DNA of 64,000 nucleotides from Betaproteobacteria bacterium. Its GTDB lineage: Bacteria > Pseudomonadota > Gammaproteobacteria > Burkholderiales > Usitatibacteraceae. The stretch is taken from the NCBI GenBank assembly GCA_016711875.1, contig JADJSD010000008.1, positions 62,001 through 126,000 of the forward strand, read 5' to 3'. Position 1 is the stretch's first letter; every line of letters starts with the position of its first letter. Shown piece by piece: positions 7,987 through 16,317 of the stretch. The translations under genes and the position numbers were made by a program. A model generated the notes under the pieces. That model saw only the letters and a program-made list of their open reading frames with translations, had not been told where the DNA came from and did no database searches.

Positions 7987-8892
7987 GTGACACCCGCCTG
8001 CATCGACGAGGTCGAGCAACTCCTCGCCGCGGGCGGGTACGTCGCGGGCCGGCGGCTCGCGACGGCCGTCTTCCTCGCACTGCGCCTCGGTCGTCCCCTG
8101 TTCCTCGAGGGCGAGGCCGGCGTGGGCAAGACGGAACTGGCCAAGGTGCTCGCCGCGACGCTCGGACGCCCCCTCGTTCGGCTGCAATGCTACGAGGGGC
8201 TGGACGTCTCGAGCGCGGTCTACGAATGGAACGTTCCGAGACAGATGCTGGCCATCCGGCTCGCGGAGGCCTCGGGCACCGCGGCCGGCGGCACGTTCGC
8301 GAAGGATCTCTTCTCGCGCGAATTCCTGGTCGAAAGGCCGATCCTCAAGGCGCTGGAAGCCGGGCGCGACGGTCCACCGGCGGTGCTGCTCGTCGACGAA
8401 CTCGACCGGGCCGACGAGCCCTTCGAGGCCTACCTGCTCGAGGTGCTCTCCGACTTCCAGGTGACGATCCCTGAATTGGGGGCGATCGCAAGCCCCGTGC
8501 CCCCGCTCGTCGTGCTCACGTCCAACCGCACGCGCGAAGTGCACGACGCCATCAAGCGCCGCTGCCTGTACCACTGGGTGGATTACCCGAGCGCGGAGCG
8601 CGAACTCGAGATCCTCGCCCGCAAGGCGCCGGAGGCGGCCGAGGCGCTCTCGCGCGAGGTCGTCGCCTTCGTGCAGCGCCTGCGCGGCCTCGATCTCTTC
8701 AAGTCGCCCGGTGTCGCCGAGACCATCGACTGGACGCGCGCGCTCATGGCGCTCGACGCCGTGGCGCTGGACCCCGCCACGGTGGACGACACGCTCGGCG
8801 TGCTCCTCAAGTACCAGGACGACATCGCGCGCCTGCAGGGTAGCGAGGCCGCCGCCCTCGTGCGCGAGATCCGCGCCCGGGTCGGCGCCTGA
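7987..8892 (+). CDS. coxD: MoxR-family AAA+ ATPase (CoxD-like)
   Basis: This is a 301-residue AAA+ protein with Walker A GEAGVGKT (42-49), Walker B LLVDELDRAD and sensor LTSNRTREV. In carboxydotrophs CoxD is needed to mature the active site of the large subunit. MoxR proteins usually work with a VWA-domain partner, and one follows here immediately. The start is GTG at 7987, 8 bases after coxM; the residues before the AAA core match the family, so no upstream start is needed. Confidence 0.88.
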   Translation: MTPACIDEVEQLLAAGGYVAGRRLATAVFLALRLGRPLFLEGEAGVGKTELAKVLAATLGRPLVRLQCYEGLDVSSAVYEWNVPRQMLAIRLAEASGTAAGGTFAKDLFSREFLVERPILKALEAGRDGPPAVLLVDELDRADEPFEAYLLEVLSDFQVTIPELGAIASPVPPLVVLTSNRTREVHDAIKRRCLYHWVDYPSAERELEILARKAPEAAEALSREVVAFVQRLRGLDLFKSPGVAETIDWTRALMALDAVALDPATVDDTLGVLLKYQDDIARLQGSEAAALVREIRARVGA

Positions 8893-8903
8893 GGGACCGG
8901 GCC

Positions 8904-10079
8904 ATGGCCGGCCGCCTCGTCGAGAACGTCCTGCATTTCGCGCGCGTGCTGCGCGGCGCGGGCATTCCCCTCGGCACCGACAAGGTCATCGAGGCATCGC
9001 GGGCGCTCGCGATCGCCGGCGTGGAGCGGCGCGCCGACTGGCACGCCACGCTCTCGGCGCTTTTCCTCACCCGGCACGAGCAGCAGGCCGTCTTCGACCA
9101 GGCCTTCGACGTCTTCTGGCGCGACCCGGCGCTCGAGGAAAAGATGATGAGCCTGCTCCTGCCCAAGGTGCGCGGCCGCACGCCCTCTCCGGATGCGGAC
9201 GTGAGCGTTCGGGTCGCGCAGGCCTTGCTGCCCTCCCGCGCAAGGCCGCCCCGCGAGAATGCGCCCGACGAAGTGACAATCGACGCGACGCTCACCTTCT
9301 CGCCCGGGGAGCGATTGCGCCGCCTCGACTTCGAGCAGATGACGGCCGCGGAATGGGCCGAGGCCCGCGCCCTCATCCGCCGGCTCGTGCTTCCCGTGCC
9401 GCGGATCACGACACGCCGCTTCTGCCCGAGCCCTGCCGGCGGCACACCCGACCTGCGCGCGGCCCTGCGGCGCCTCGCCCGGGACGGCGGCGAATTCGTG
9501 CGCCTGCCGCGAAAGCGGCGTCGCGAGAGCGCCCCGCCCCTGGTGGTGCTGTGCGACATCTCGGGGTCGATGCACCGCTACACGCGGATGTTCCTGCACT
9601 TCCTGCACGCCCTCGCGCGGGACCGGGCGCGCACGCACACCTTCCTCTTCGGCACGCGCCTCACCAACGTGACGCGCCCGCTGCGCGACCGCGACGTGGA
9701 CCAGGCCGTGAAGCGCGTGTGCGACGCCGTGCCCGACTGGGCGGGCGGCACCCGCATCGGCGCGTGCCTGCGGGAATTCAACTGGCGCTGGTCCCGCCGC
9801 GTGCTCGGCCAGAATGCGTGCGTGATCCTCCTCACCGATGGCCTGGAGCGAGACGATACCGACGGGCTGGGCGAGGAAATGGCCCGCCTGGCCCGCGCAT
9901 GCCACCGGCTCGTGTGGATCAATCCGCTGCTGCGCTACCACGGCTTCGAGCCCGCCGCCTCCGGGATCCGGGCCATGCGCCCGCACGTGGACGCCTTCCG
10001 GCCGATGCACAATATCGACACCCTCACCGACCTCGCCCGCGCGCTCTCGCACCCCGAGCCCGTGCGACACGCTGCCTGA
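8904..10079 (+). CDS. coxE: VWA-domain protein (CoxE-like)
   Basis: The product has 391 residues. The N-terminal helical half (about 1-200) is typical of CoxE/DUF58-like partners of MoxR ATPases, and the C-terminal VWA domain carries the metal-ion site DISGSM (D218, S220, S222) and later GGTRIG and LTDGLERDD. The MoxR/VWA pair is a chaperone-like module that installs or remodels metal cofactors, here presumably in the molybdenum hydroxylase. The gene is 11 bases downstream of coxD and 2 bases upstream of coxG. Confidence 0.88.
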   Translation: MAGRLVENVLHFARVLRGAGIPLGTDKVIEASRALAIAGVERRADWHATLSALFLTRHEQQAVFDQAFDVFWRDPALEEKMMSLLLPKVRGRTPSPDADVSVRVAQALLPSRARPPRENAPDEVTIDATLTFSPGERLRRLDFEQMTAAEWAEARALIRRLVLPVPRITTRRFCPSPAGGTPDLRAALRRLARDGGEFVRLPRKRRRESAPPLVVLCDISGSMHRYTRMFLHFLHALARDRARTHTFLFGTRLTNVTRPLRDRDVDQAVKRVCDAVPDWAGGTRIGACLREFNWRWSRRVLGQNACVILLTDGLERDDTDGLGEEMARLARACHRLVWINPLLRYHGFEPAASGIRAMRPHVDAFRPMHNIDTLTDLARALSHPEPVRHAA

Positions 10080-10081
10080 CC

Positions 10082-10654
10082 ATGGAACTCAAGAACTCCC
10101 GCCTGCTGCCCGTCGACCGCGAGAACGCCTGGAAGGCCCTGAACGATCCGGAGCGGCTGCGCGCCTCCATCGCCGGTTGCGAGTCGATCGTCCCGACGGG
10201 CGAGAACGAGTACGAGGCCGCGATGACCGCGGCGATCGGCCCCGTGAAGGCGAAGTTCAAGGGCCGGCTGAAACTCTCCGATGTCGTGGCCCCGGAGAGC
10301 TACACCCTCGCCTTCGACGGGCAGGGCGGCCCCGCCGGCTTCGGCAAGGGAACGGCCCGCGTCACGCTCACGCCCGAGGGCGCGGGGACCCGGCTCGACT
10401 ACGCCGTGCAGGCGCAGGTGGGCGGGAAGATCGCTCAAGTGGGCCAGCGCCTCATCGATGGCGCCGCTCGCAAGATGGCCGACGATTTCTTCGAGCGCTT
10501 CGGTGCCGCGCTCGCCACCGAAGCGCCGGCCGAAGTCGCGGCGATCTCTTCCGCGACCGTCACCGGAGAGCCTCCCGGCCGCGCCTTTCCGGGCTGGGCC
10601 TGGGCCCTCGCTGCGGCCGCCGCGTCGCTCGTCGCCTTCCTTGCGCTACGATAA
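10082..10654 (+). CDS. coxG: SRPBCC-family CoxG-like membrane-anchored protein
   Basis: The product has 190 residues. Residues 1 to about 145 form a CoxG/polyketide-cyclase-like SRPBCC fold (IGPVKAKFKGRLKLSDV, GKGTARVTLTP, VGGKIAQVGQRLI). A hydrophobic segment, WAWALAAAAASLVAFLALR, forms the extreme C-terminus and should anchor the protein to the inner membrane. In Afipia carboxidovorans CoxG recruits the CO dehydrogenase to the membrane, and the same role for this form II enzyme is a reasonable inference. It ends the six-gene cluster; no coxF or coxI (XdhC-like) gene follows. Confidence 0.85.
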   Translation: MELKNSRLLPVDRENAWKALNDPERLRASIAGCESIVPTGENEYEAAMTAAIGPVKAKFKGRLKLSDVVAPESYTLAFDGQGGPAGFGKGTARVTLTPEGAGTRLDYAVQAQVGGKIAQVGQRLIDGAARKMADDFFERFGAALATEAPAEVAAISSATVTGEPPGRAFPGWAWALAAAAASLVAFLALR

Positions 10655-10681
10655 CGCTCCATTCCAAGAGACGAACTTGCC

Positions 10682-11143
10682 ATGACGAACGTCCGACGGC
10701 TCCTGCCGGTCCTCGCCTTCTGCCTTTCGGCATCCGCCTACGCGGCGCCGCCCGACGCCTGCACCGTGATCACGATGGAGGAAATCAACACGATTGCGGC
10801 CGGGACGGCCTCGAAGGTGTCGCCGCGCAAGTCGGGCAATCCCTCGCAATGCGCCTTCGAGGACTCCCGGCGCGCGGCCGTGATCGTGATCACGCTGCGC
10901 GAGGTGCAGTACGCCGCGGAAAACGAGCTCCAGTACGAGCGCGAGAACCTCGAGAAGATCTACCGCAGCAAGGTGAAGTGGATCGAAGGCGTGGGCGACA
11001 GCGCCTTCTGGCTTCAGGCCAACAAGTCGGCGATGTTCCGGAAGGGCAAGCTCCTCGTGACCGTCACCTTCGCGCGGGAGCAGAACGCGAAGGAAGTGGA
11101 CACGATGCAGGCGGCTCGCCTCATCGAGGCGCGGCTGAAGTAG
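10682..11143 (+). CDS. small secreted protein of unknown function
   Basis: This 153-residue protein starts with a clear Sec signal peptide (MTNVRRLLPVLAFCLSASAYA, cut likely after AYA). The mature part has two cysteines early (C27 and one in SQCAFED) and may form a disulfide in the periplasm. The sequence DACTVITMEEI followed by mixed alpha/beta resembles small periplasmic proteins of unknown role. It starts 27 bases after coxG and might be the last gene of that transcript. Its tail overlaps the convergent next gene by 23 bases. Confidence 0.7.
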   Translation: MTNVRRLLPVLAFCLSASAYAAPPDACTVITMEEINTIAAGTASKVSPRKSGNPSQCAFEDSRRAAVIVITLREVQYAAENELQYERENLEKIYRSKVKWIEGVGDSAFWLQANKSAMFRKGKLLVTVTFAREQNAKEVDTMQAARLIEARLK

Positions 11144-11852
11144 GCGCCGGCCACCCGGACGGCGGCGCGAAGATCGCGTCGTCGAGCCGGGGATTCACCG
11201 CCAGCCGCACCAGCATCGCGCGCCACCGGCCTTCATCGCGCGAGACCCATACCGGGTGGCGGATGCCGCCCTCCGCGTGTTCCCAGGGACCGAAGATCGA
11301 TCCGGTCTCGTCGTCGTGCGCGCCGTAGCGGTAAGGCTGGCCGCGGCGATCGAGCCGGAACCACACCAGGCGCGCGCCGCCCTCGTGCACCTCGAGGCGC
11401 CCGTCGGCGCCGGTCACGAGCCGCAGGGCGGGGTCGCGACGGGCGATGCGGTGCAGCGTCCGGTACACGTGCCCCGCATACCAACGCCGGTCGGCGGCGA
11501 GCGTCGCTTCCGAAACGGGCGCCACGGCGCCCTCGCGGGTGAGGCGCCAATGGCGATCGCCGTCGACGACCCGCACGAGGTGCAGGTCGTCGCCCCGGGT
11601 CTCGATCCGCCACCGCGGGCGCTCGAAATCCATCGTGATCACCACGCGCAGCACGGCAGGATCGCCGTCCCAGTCCTGGCGCGAATCGTTCACGGTCGCC
11701 CGCGCCGCGGCCCAGGCGGCCCGCCCGCCCAGCGCTGAAAGCAGGCGCTCGGCGAGTTCCGCGGTGTCCGCCGTCGTGGCGGCGGCCGGCAGGGCGGCAC
11801 ACGGAAGGAAGGCAAGCCAAACGGCGAGGACGGAACTCGGGAGCGCTCGCAT
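11121..11852 (-). CDS. secreted hypothetical protein
   Basis: This 243-residue protein has an N-terminal signal peptide (MRALPSSVLAVWLAFLPCAALPAAA). The mature domain is rich in Trp, Arg and beta-prone stretches (VVITMDFERPRWRIETRG, ARLVWFRLDRRGQPYRYG). The pattern suggests a periplasmic beta-rich, LolA/LppX-like fold, but I cannot name the family. It converges on and overlaps the upstream small secreted protein by 23 bases. The roughly 200 bases upstream of its start hold no other gene. Confidence 0.65.
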   Translation of the reverse strand: MRALPSSVLAVWLAFLPCAALPAAATTADTAELAERLLSALGGRAAWAAARATVNDSRQDWDGDPAVLRVVITMDFERPRWRIETRGDDLHLVRVVDGDRHWRLTREGAVAPVSEATLAADRRWYAGHVYRTLHRIARRDPALRLVTGADGRLEVHEGGARLVWFRLDRRGQPYRYGAHDDETGSIFGPWEHAEGGIRHPVWVSRDEGRWRAMLVRLAVNPRLDDAIFAPPSGWPAPTSAAPR

Positions 11853-12057
11853 GGGTTCACTCCGGGGGCAATCGCGATCGGCACAGTGTGCCCCGGCGCC
11901 GGCGCCTCGCCGTCACGCTTTGTCGCTTTCGCGCGACGGTTTCCTTCAGCGTCCGGTTGCAATCGGTTACAGCCCCGCCCGCCCCGCCGTCAACGTCGCC
12001 ACGCGGGCCGGCGTTTTCGGAAGTGCGGGGACATGCCCGCCCACCGGAAGGAACCCG

Positions 12058-12663
12058 ATGAAGAAGCCGATTGCCCTCGCCGTCCTCGTTGCCGCCGTCG
12101 TCGCACTCCCGCAGGCCGCCTCCGCCCGTCCCTACCGGGACACCGCCACCGTGCTCGCCGTCACGCCCGTCTACCAGCGCGTGTCCGTGCCGCGCGAGCA
12201 ATGCTGGACCAAGCCGGTCACGGTCTACGAGACGAGGCGCGTCGCGCACCGCGAACCGGCGTACGCGCACGACGGGAGCCCGGGCGCCGGCGCCCTGGTC
12301 GGCGCAATCGTGGGGGGTGTCATCGGCCACCAGTTCGGCAACAGCTCGGGCGGGCGCGATCGCGCCACGGCGGCCGGCGCCCTCGTGGGCGGCCTCATCG
12401 GCCACGATGCCGAGCGCCAGCCGGGCTACGCGCGAACGCGCTACGAGGACGTCCGTTACCCCGTCACGCGCGAAGCGCGCCGCTGCCGCATCGTCGAGGC
12501 TGCACGCGAGGAGATCGCCGGGTACGACGTGCGCTACCGTTACCACGGGCGCGACTTCACCACACGCCTCGCCTACGATCCGGGCCCCACGCTGGAGGTC
12601 GACGTGAACGCGCGCCCGGCGGATCCGCGGCCGCAGCCGCCCGCCTGGTCGCGCACTCGATAG
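12058..12663 (+). CDS. glycine-zipper 2TM-domain envelope protein
   Basis: This 201-residue protein has a Sec signal (MKKPIALAVLVAAVVALPQAASA). The central part has two glycine-zipper segments, GALVGAIVGGVIGHQFG and AAGALVGGLIGH, as in the Rick_17kDa_Anti/SlyB-like 2TM family of outer-membrane-associated proteins. The C-terminal third is a beta-rich domain (YDVRYRYHGRDFTTRLAYDP). The start follows a GGAAGGAA ribosome site. A structural envelope role is typical for the family. The stop codon is part of the OxyR-like site for the next gene. Confidence 0.75.
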   Translation: MKKPIALAVLVAAVVALPQAASARPYRDTATVLAVTPVYQRVSVPREQCWTKPVTVYETRRVAHREPAYAHDGSPGAGALVGAIVGGVIGHQFGNSSGGRDRATAAGALVGGLIGHDAERQPGYARTRYEDVRYPVTREARRCRIVEAAREEIAGYDVRYRYHGRDFTTRLAYDPGPTLEVDVNARPADPRPQPPAWSRTR

Positions 12664-12696
12664 GCGCCGCCAATCGCCCGAATCGGAACAATCAAT
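12660..12696 (+). promoter_or_regulatory. OxyR-like operator upstream of rubrerythrin
   Basis: The site reads ATAG-N7-CAAT-N7-ATCG-N7-CAAT and lines up without gaps to the stronger OxyR site at 16281-16317. Both continue into AATCAATTGGACG (12690-12702 here). TTGGAC at 12696-12701 is a possible -35 with a -10-like TAAGCT 18 bases later. OxyR activates by touching the -35 region, which fits this position. The second and third quarter-sites are degenerate. Confidence 0.6.
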
Positions 12697-12786
12697 TGGA
12701 CGCCTCCCGGGGGCGAGCCTAAGCTTGTCTTACGAGGATCAACCCCGATGGACGGCCCGGCCGTCCGCCACAACCAGGAGGCATGC

Positions 12787-13209
12787 ATGCAATCCCTGAA
12801 GGGCACGAAGACGCACGACAACCTCAAGGCCGCGTTCGCCGGCGAGTCGCAGGCCAACCGCCGTTACCTCTATTTCGCGAACAAGGCCGACGTGGAAGGC
12901 CAGCACGACGTGGCCGCCCTCTTCCGGTCCACCGCGGAAGGCGAAACGGGCCACGCCCATGGCCATCTCGACTATCTCGCGCAGGTCGGCGACCCCGCGA
13001 CGGACCTGCCCATCGGATCCTCGCGCCAGAACCTGAAGGCCGCCGTCGCCGGCGAGACGCACGAGTACACCGACATGTACCCCGGAATGGCGAAGAGCGC
13101 CCGCGACGAGGGCTTCGAGGAGATCGCCGACTGGTTCGAGACGCTCGCGAAGGCCGAGCGTTCCCACGCCAACCGCTTCCAGAAGGCCCTGGACGCCCTG
13201 ACGGACTGA
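12787..13209 (+). CDS. rbr: rubrerythrin-type ferritin-like peroxidase
   Basis: This 140-residue four-helix protein reduces hydrogen peroxide at a di-iron site. Likely ligands are E20, E51/E53, H56, E90, E93, E124 and H127. The C-terminal rubredoxin domain (two CxxC pairs) of classical rubrerythrin is absent, so it needs an outside electron donor; the Fe-S protein encoded next is a candidate. The ATG at 12787 is chosen for the AGGAGG ribosome site at 12776-12781; an in-frame ATG at 12748 lacks one. An OxyR-like site lies about 90 bases upstream, and an intrinsic terminator follows the gene. Confidence 0.9.
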   Translation: MQSLKGTKTHDNLKAAFAGESQANRRYLYFANKADVEGQHDVAALFRSTAEGETGHAHGHLDYLAQVGDPATDLPIGSSRQNLKAAVAGETHEYTDMYPGMAKSARDEGFEEIADWFETLAKAERSHANRFQKALDALTD

Positions 13210-13247
13210 CGCACGAGCGGAGAGCTATTCCCGCGGCAGCACGGACG

Positions 13248-13276
13248 AAGGGGCGGGAGACCGCCCCTTCTTTTTT
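13248..13276 (+). terminator. intrinsic terminator between rubrerythrin and the Fe-S gene
   Basis: AAGGGGCGG and CCGCCCCTT pair over a GAGA tetraloop, followed by CTTTTTTC. It lies only 27 bases before the next start codon, so it probably gives high rubrerythrin expression with partial read-through into the Fe-S and DUF3501 genes. Confidence 0.85.
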
Positions 13277-13302
13277 CGCAGCCTCCCTAGGACGAAAGTG
13301 TC

Positions 13303-14643
13303 ATGAGCGTGAGAGAAGGCAGCCTCGAGGCGCCGACCCGGCATCCGATCGACTGGAAAAATCCCGAGTTCTACGACGAGGGAAAACTCTTCGCCGAAAT
13401 GGAGCGGGTTTTCGACATCTGCCATGGGTGCCGCCGCTGCGTGAGCCTGTGCGGGTCGTTCCCGCGCCTGTTCGACCTCGTCGACGACGGCCCCTCGGGC
13501 GAGGTGGACGGCGTTCCTAAGGAGAAATACTGGGAAGTGGTCGACCAGTGCTACCTGTGTGACGTCTGCTACATGACGAAGTGCCCGTACGTCCCGCCGC
13601 ACCCCTGGAACCTGGATTTCCCGCACCTGATGTTGCGCGCCAAGGCGGTCAAGTTCGCGAGCGGCCAGGTGCCCCTCAAGGACAAGGTGCTCGCCTCGAC
13701 GGACGCGCTCGGCAAGCTCGCGAGCATCCCCGTCGTCACGCAAGTCACCAATGCGCTCAACCATGCCCCCGCGAGCCGCGGCGTCATGGAAAGCGTGCTG
13801 GGCGTGGACCGGAACGCCTGGGTGCCCTCCTACGCCGGCGCCACCTTCCGCGGCCACGCGAAACCGAGCGCCCCCCATCCGGTCAAGGACGGACCGAAGT
13901 CCACCGGCAAGGTCGCGATCTTCTCGACCTGCTACATCAACTACAACGAGCCCGGCATCGGCCACGACCTGCTGAAGGTTCTCGACCACAACGCCGTTCC
14001 CTACGTGATCGTGGAGAAGGAAGCCTGCTGCGGCATGCCGAAGCTGGAGCTGGGCGACCTGCCCGCCGTGGCCGCGAACAAGGAAAAGAACATTCCCGTA
14101 CTTGCCAGGCTCGCGCGCGAAGGCTACGCGATCATGACGCCCATTCCCTCCTGCACGCTGATGTTCAAGCAGGAACTGCCGCTCATGTTCCCGGAGGACG
14201 CCGACGTCCAGGCCGTGAAGGCCGCGATGGTCGATCCGTTCGAATACCTCGTCATGCGCCAGAAGGAAGGCCTGCTGAAGACCGACTTCAAGCGCCCCCT
14301 CGGCCAGGTCTCGTACCACATCCCCTGCCACTCGCGCGTGCAGAACGTGGGGCAGAAGACGCGGGAGGCGCTCGAACTCGTGCCCGGCACGACGGTCAAT
14401 ACCGTCGAGCGCTGTTCCGGCCACTCGGGCACGTGGGGCTGCAAGAAGGAATTCCACGCGATGGCGATGAAGATCGGGCGTCCGGTCTTCCGGCAGATGG
14501 CCGATCCCGCGCCCGATTTCATCAGTTCCGACTGCCAGCTCGGGGGCCGCCACATCGAGCAGGGCATGGGCGAGACGAAGGGCAAGGCCGAACTGAAGCA
14601 CCCGCTCACGCTCATGCGAATGGCCTACGGCTTGCCGGATTGA
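13303..14643 (+). CDS. heterodisulfide-reductase/GlpC-like Fe-S protein with CCG domains
   Basis: This is a 446-residue protein with no membrane segment. Two ferredoxin-type 4Fe-4S sets are clear: C40, C43, C46, C50 and C83, C86, C89, C94. They are followed by two CCG-type cysteine-rich domains, one with CCG at 242-244 and a later degenerate one (ERCSGHSGTWGCKKEF and SSDCQLGG). The family (GlpC, HdrD, LldE-like) moves electrons to or from thiol or quinone partners. Its place between a rubrerythrin lacking rubredoxin and DUF3501 is a recurring cassette, so electron delivery to rubrerythrin is a plausible but untested role. Confidence 0.85.
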   Translation: MSVREGSLEAPTRHPIDWKNPEFYDEGKLFAEMERVFDICHGCRRCVSLCGSFPRLFDLVDDGPSGEVDGVPKEKYWEVVDQCYLCDVCYMTKCPYVPPHPWNLDFPHLMLRAKAVKFASGQVPLKDKVLASTDALGKLASIPVVTQVTNALNHAPASRGVMESVLGVDRNAWVPSYAGATFRGHAKPSAPHPVKDGPKSTGKVAIFSTCYINYNEPGIGHDLLKVLDHNAVPYVIVEKEACCGMPKLELGDLPAVAANKEKNIPVLARLAREGYAIMTPIPSCTLMFKQELPLMFPEDADVQAVKAAMVDPFEYLVMRQKEGLLKTDFKRPLGQVSYHIPCHSRVQNVGQKTREALELVPGTTVNTVERCSGHSGTWGCKKEFHAMAMKIGRPVFRQMADPAPDFISSDCQLGGRHIEQGMGETKGKAELKHPLTLMRMAYGLPD

Positions 14644-14748
14644 CCCACACCGCCAACGCCGCCACGAACCATCGGTGTCGATGGGTCCTGTTCGTGACGG
14701 TGCTTCGCAACCACGGTTCATCTGCGGTTCCACGAATCGATTGAGACC

Positions 14749-15345
14749 ATGACGACTACCATGCCCAAGATCACCCGCGAATCCCTCATGACCCTCGAGA
14801 CCTACGCCAAGTCCCGCAAGGACTTCCGCGCGAAGGTGCTCGAGCACAAGAAGCCCCGGTCCGTGCACCTGGGCGAACACGTCACGCTCCTCTTCGAGGA
14901 CGAGCTCACGATCCGCTACCAGATCCAGGAGATGCTGCGCATCGAGAAGACCTTCGAGGAATCCGGCATCCAGGACGAACTCGAGGCCTACAACCCCCTC
15001 GTGCCGGACGGACGCAACTTCAAGGCCACGATGCTCATCGAGTACGAGGACATCGAGGAACGCCGTGTCGCCCTCGCGAAAATGAAGGGCATCGAGGACC
15101 GCCTGTGGGTGCAGGTCGAGGGCTGCGCGAAGGTGTTCGCGATCGCCGACGAGGACCTCGAGCGCGAGAACGAGCAGAAGACGTCCTCCGTGCACTTCGT
15201 GCGCTTCGAGCTCACGGACGAGATGGCCGCCTCGCTCAAGTACGGCGTGTCGCTCTCGATCGGCGTGGACCACCCCGAGTACCGTGCCTCGCAGGAGCCG
15301 GTGGCCCCCGCGACGCGCGCGGCACTCGTGAAGGACCTCGCCTAG
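14749..15345 (+). CDS. DUF3501 family protein
   Basis: This 198-residue soluble protein is recognised by MPKITRESLMTLETYAK, FRAKVLEHKK and LGEHVTLLFED near the N-terminus and VQVEG plus HFVRFELTDEM further on. The function is unknown; the family is found with rubrerythrin and CCG-type Fe-S proteins. An ATG four codons in (14761) is an alternative start, since neither site has a strong ribosome-binding sequence. The gene is 105 bases after the Fe-S gene and convergent with oxyR, sharing an inverted repeat that contains both stop codons. Confidence 0.85.
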   Translation: MTTTMPKITRESLMTLETYAKSRKDFRAKVLEHKKPRSVHLGEHVTLLFEDELTIRYQIQEMLRIEKTFEESGIQDELEAYNPLVPDGRNFKATMLIEYEDIEERRVALAKMKGIEDRLWVQVEGCAKVFAIADEDLERENEQKTSSVHFVRFELTDEMAASLKYGVSLSIGVDHPEYRASQEPVAPATRAALVKDLA

Positions 15346-15363
15346 CCGGCCGGGCCGGCTAGG
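15341..15363. repeat. perfect inverted repeat containing both convergent stop codons
   Basis: CCTAGCCGGC and GCCGGCTAGG surround a 3-base centre. The TAG of the DUF3501 gene and the TAG of oxyR (minus strand) lie in mirror positions in the two arms. There is no T-tract. It may stabilise both 3' ends or act as a weak two-way terminator. Confidence 0.6.
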
Positions 15364-16270
15364 CCGCGAGGCGCTTCAGGCCGTCCAGCTTCATCTCGCG
15401 CACGGCCGCGCCCAGCGCCTCGATCGCCTTCGGGCGGGAAAAGCTCGCGCGCCAGGCGATGGCCACCTTGCGCGAGGGCGCCGGTTCCGTGAAGGGGATC
15501 TCCTTCACCAGCTTGTTCCCGTATTTCGCCTGCAGCGCCATGGCCGGGAGCACGCTCACGCCCAGGCCGGAGGCGACCATGTTGCGGATCGTCTCGAGGG
15601 AACTGCCCGACCGCCCTTCCGGGTTGGCCGTGTTCGACTGCCCGGGACAGGCCTCCAGCACCTGCTCACGGAAGCAGTGCCCCGCGTTCAGCACCAGCAG
15701 GTTCTCGCCAGACAGTTCGTCGGGACTGACCCGCTTCTTCTTCGCCCAGGCGTGCCCTTCGGGTACCACCACGCTGAAAGGCTCCTCGTAGAGCGCGCGC
15801 GTGAGCACGCCCGGCACGGTGAACGGCAGCGCGATGAGGGCCGCGTCGATCTCCCCGTCGCGGAGCATCGGCACGAGATTGCCGGTGAAGTTCTCCTCAA
15901 TCATGAGCGGCATGGCCGGCGCCTTGCGGCGAAGGATCGGGATGAGCTCCGGCAGCAGGTAGGGCCCGATCGTCGGGATGACGCCCAGGCGCAGCGCCCC
16001 GGCCAGCTGGTCCTGGCTGCCCTTGGCGAGGGACGGGATCTTGCCCGCCTCGTCCAGGACGCGCCGGGCCTGCTCGACGATGCTCTCGCCCATCGGCGTC
16101 ACGATCACCTCGTTCTTGTTGCGCTCGAAGAGGAGCACGCCCAGCTCGTCCTCGAGCTTCGCGAGCGCGAGCGAAAGGGTGGGCTGGGTGACGAAGCACT
16201 TCTGGGCCGCGCGACCGAAATGGCGCTCCTGCGCCAGGGCGACGACGTACTTCAGTTCGGTGAGGGTCAT
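15359..16270 (-). CDS. oxyR: OxyR, peroxide-sensing LysR-type regulator
   Basis: The product has 303 residues: an N-terminal LysR helix-turn-helix (RHFGRAAQKCFVTQPTLSLA) and a regulatory domain with GHCFREQVLEAC. The two redox cysteines fall at C199 and C208, the same numbers as in E. coli OxyR, so peroxide-driven disulfide switching is expected. It is divergent from the peroxiredoxin-glutaredoxin gene, and a good OxyR operator sits in the 116 bases between them, implying autoregulation as well as activation of the peroxidase. Confidence 0.95.
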   Translation of the reverse strand: MTLTELKYVVALAQERHFGRAAQKCFVTQPTLSLALAKLEDELGVLLFERNKNEVIVTPMGESIVEQARRVLDEAGKIPSLAKGSQDQLAGALRLGVIPTIGPYLLPELIPILRRKAPAMPLMIEENFTGNLVPMLRDGEIDAALIALPFTVPGVLTRALYEEPFSVVVPEGHAWAKKKRVSPDELSGENLLVLNAGHCFREQVLEACPGQSNTANPEGRSGSSLETIRNMVASGLGVSVLPAMALQAKYGNKLVKEIPFTEPAPSRKVAIAWRASFSRPKAIEALGAAVREMKLDGLKRLAA

Positions 16271-16280
16271 GGCCTGTCCG

Positions 16281-16317
16281 ATAGGTGATGGCTATGGCCA
16301 TTATATTCATAATCAAT
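16281..16317. promoter_or_regulatory. OxyR operator between oxyR and the hybrid peroxiredoxin gene
   Basis: The site reads ATAG-N7-CTAT-N7-ATAT-N7-CAAT, matching the E. coli OxyR rule of four quarter-sites at 10-11 base spacing. The first half is perfect. It is followed by AATCAATTGGACG (16311-16323), a possible -35 TTGGAC (16317-16322) and CAATAT 18 bases later (16341-16346). Confidence 0.85.

Noticed and set aside
13225..15273. A 682-codon minus-strand frame opposite the Fe-S and DUF3501 genes
   Set aside because: It has no recognisable domain and mirrors the codon pattern of the two real genes.
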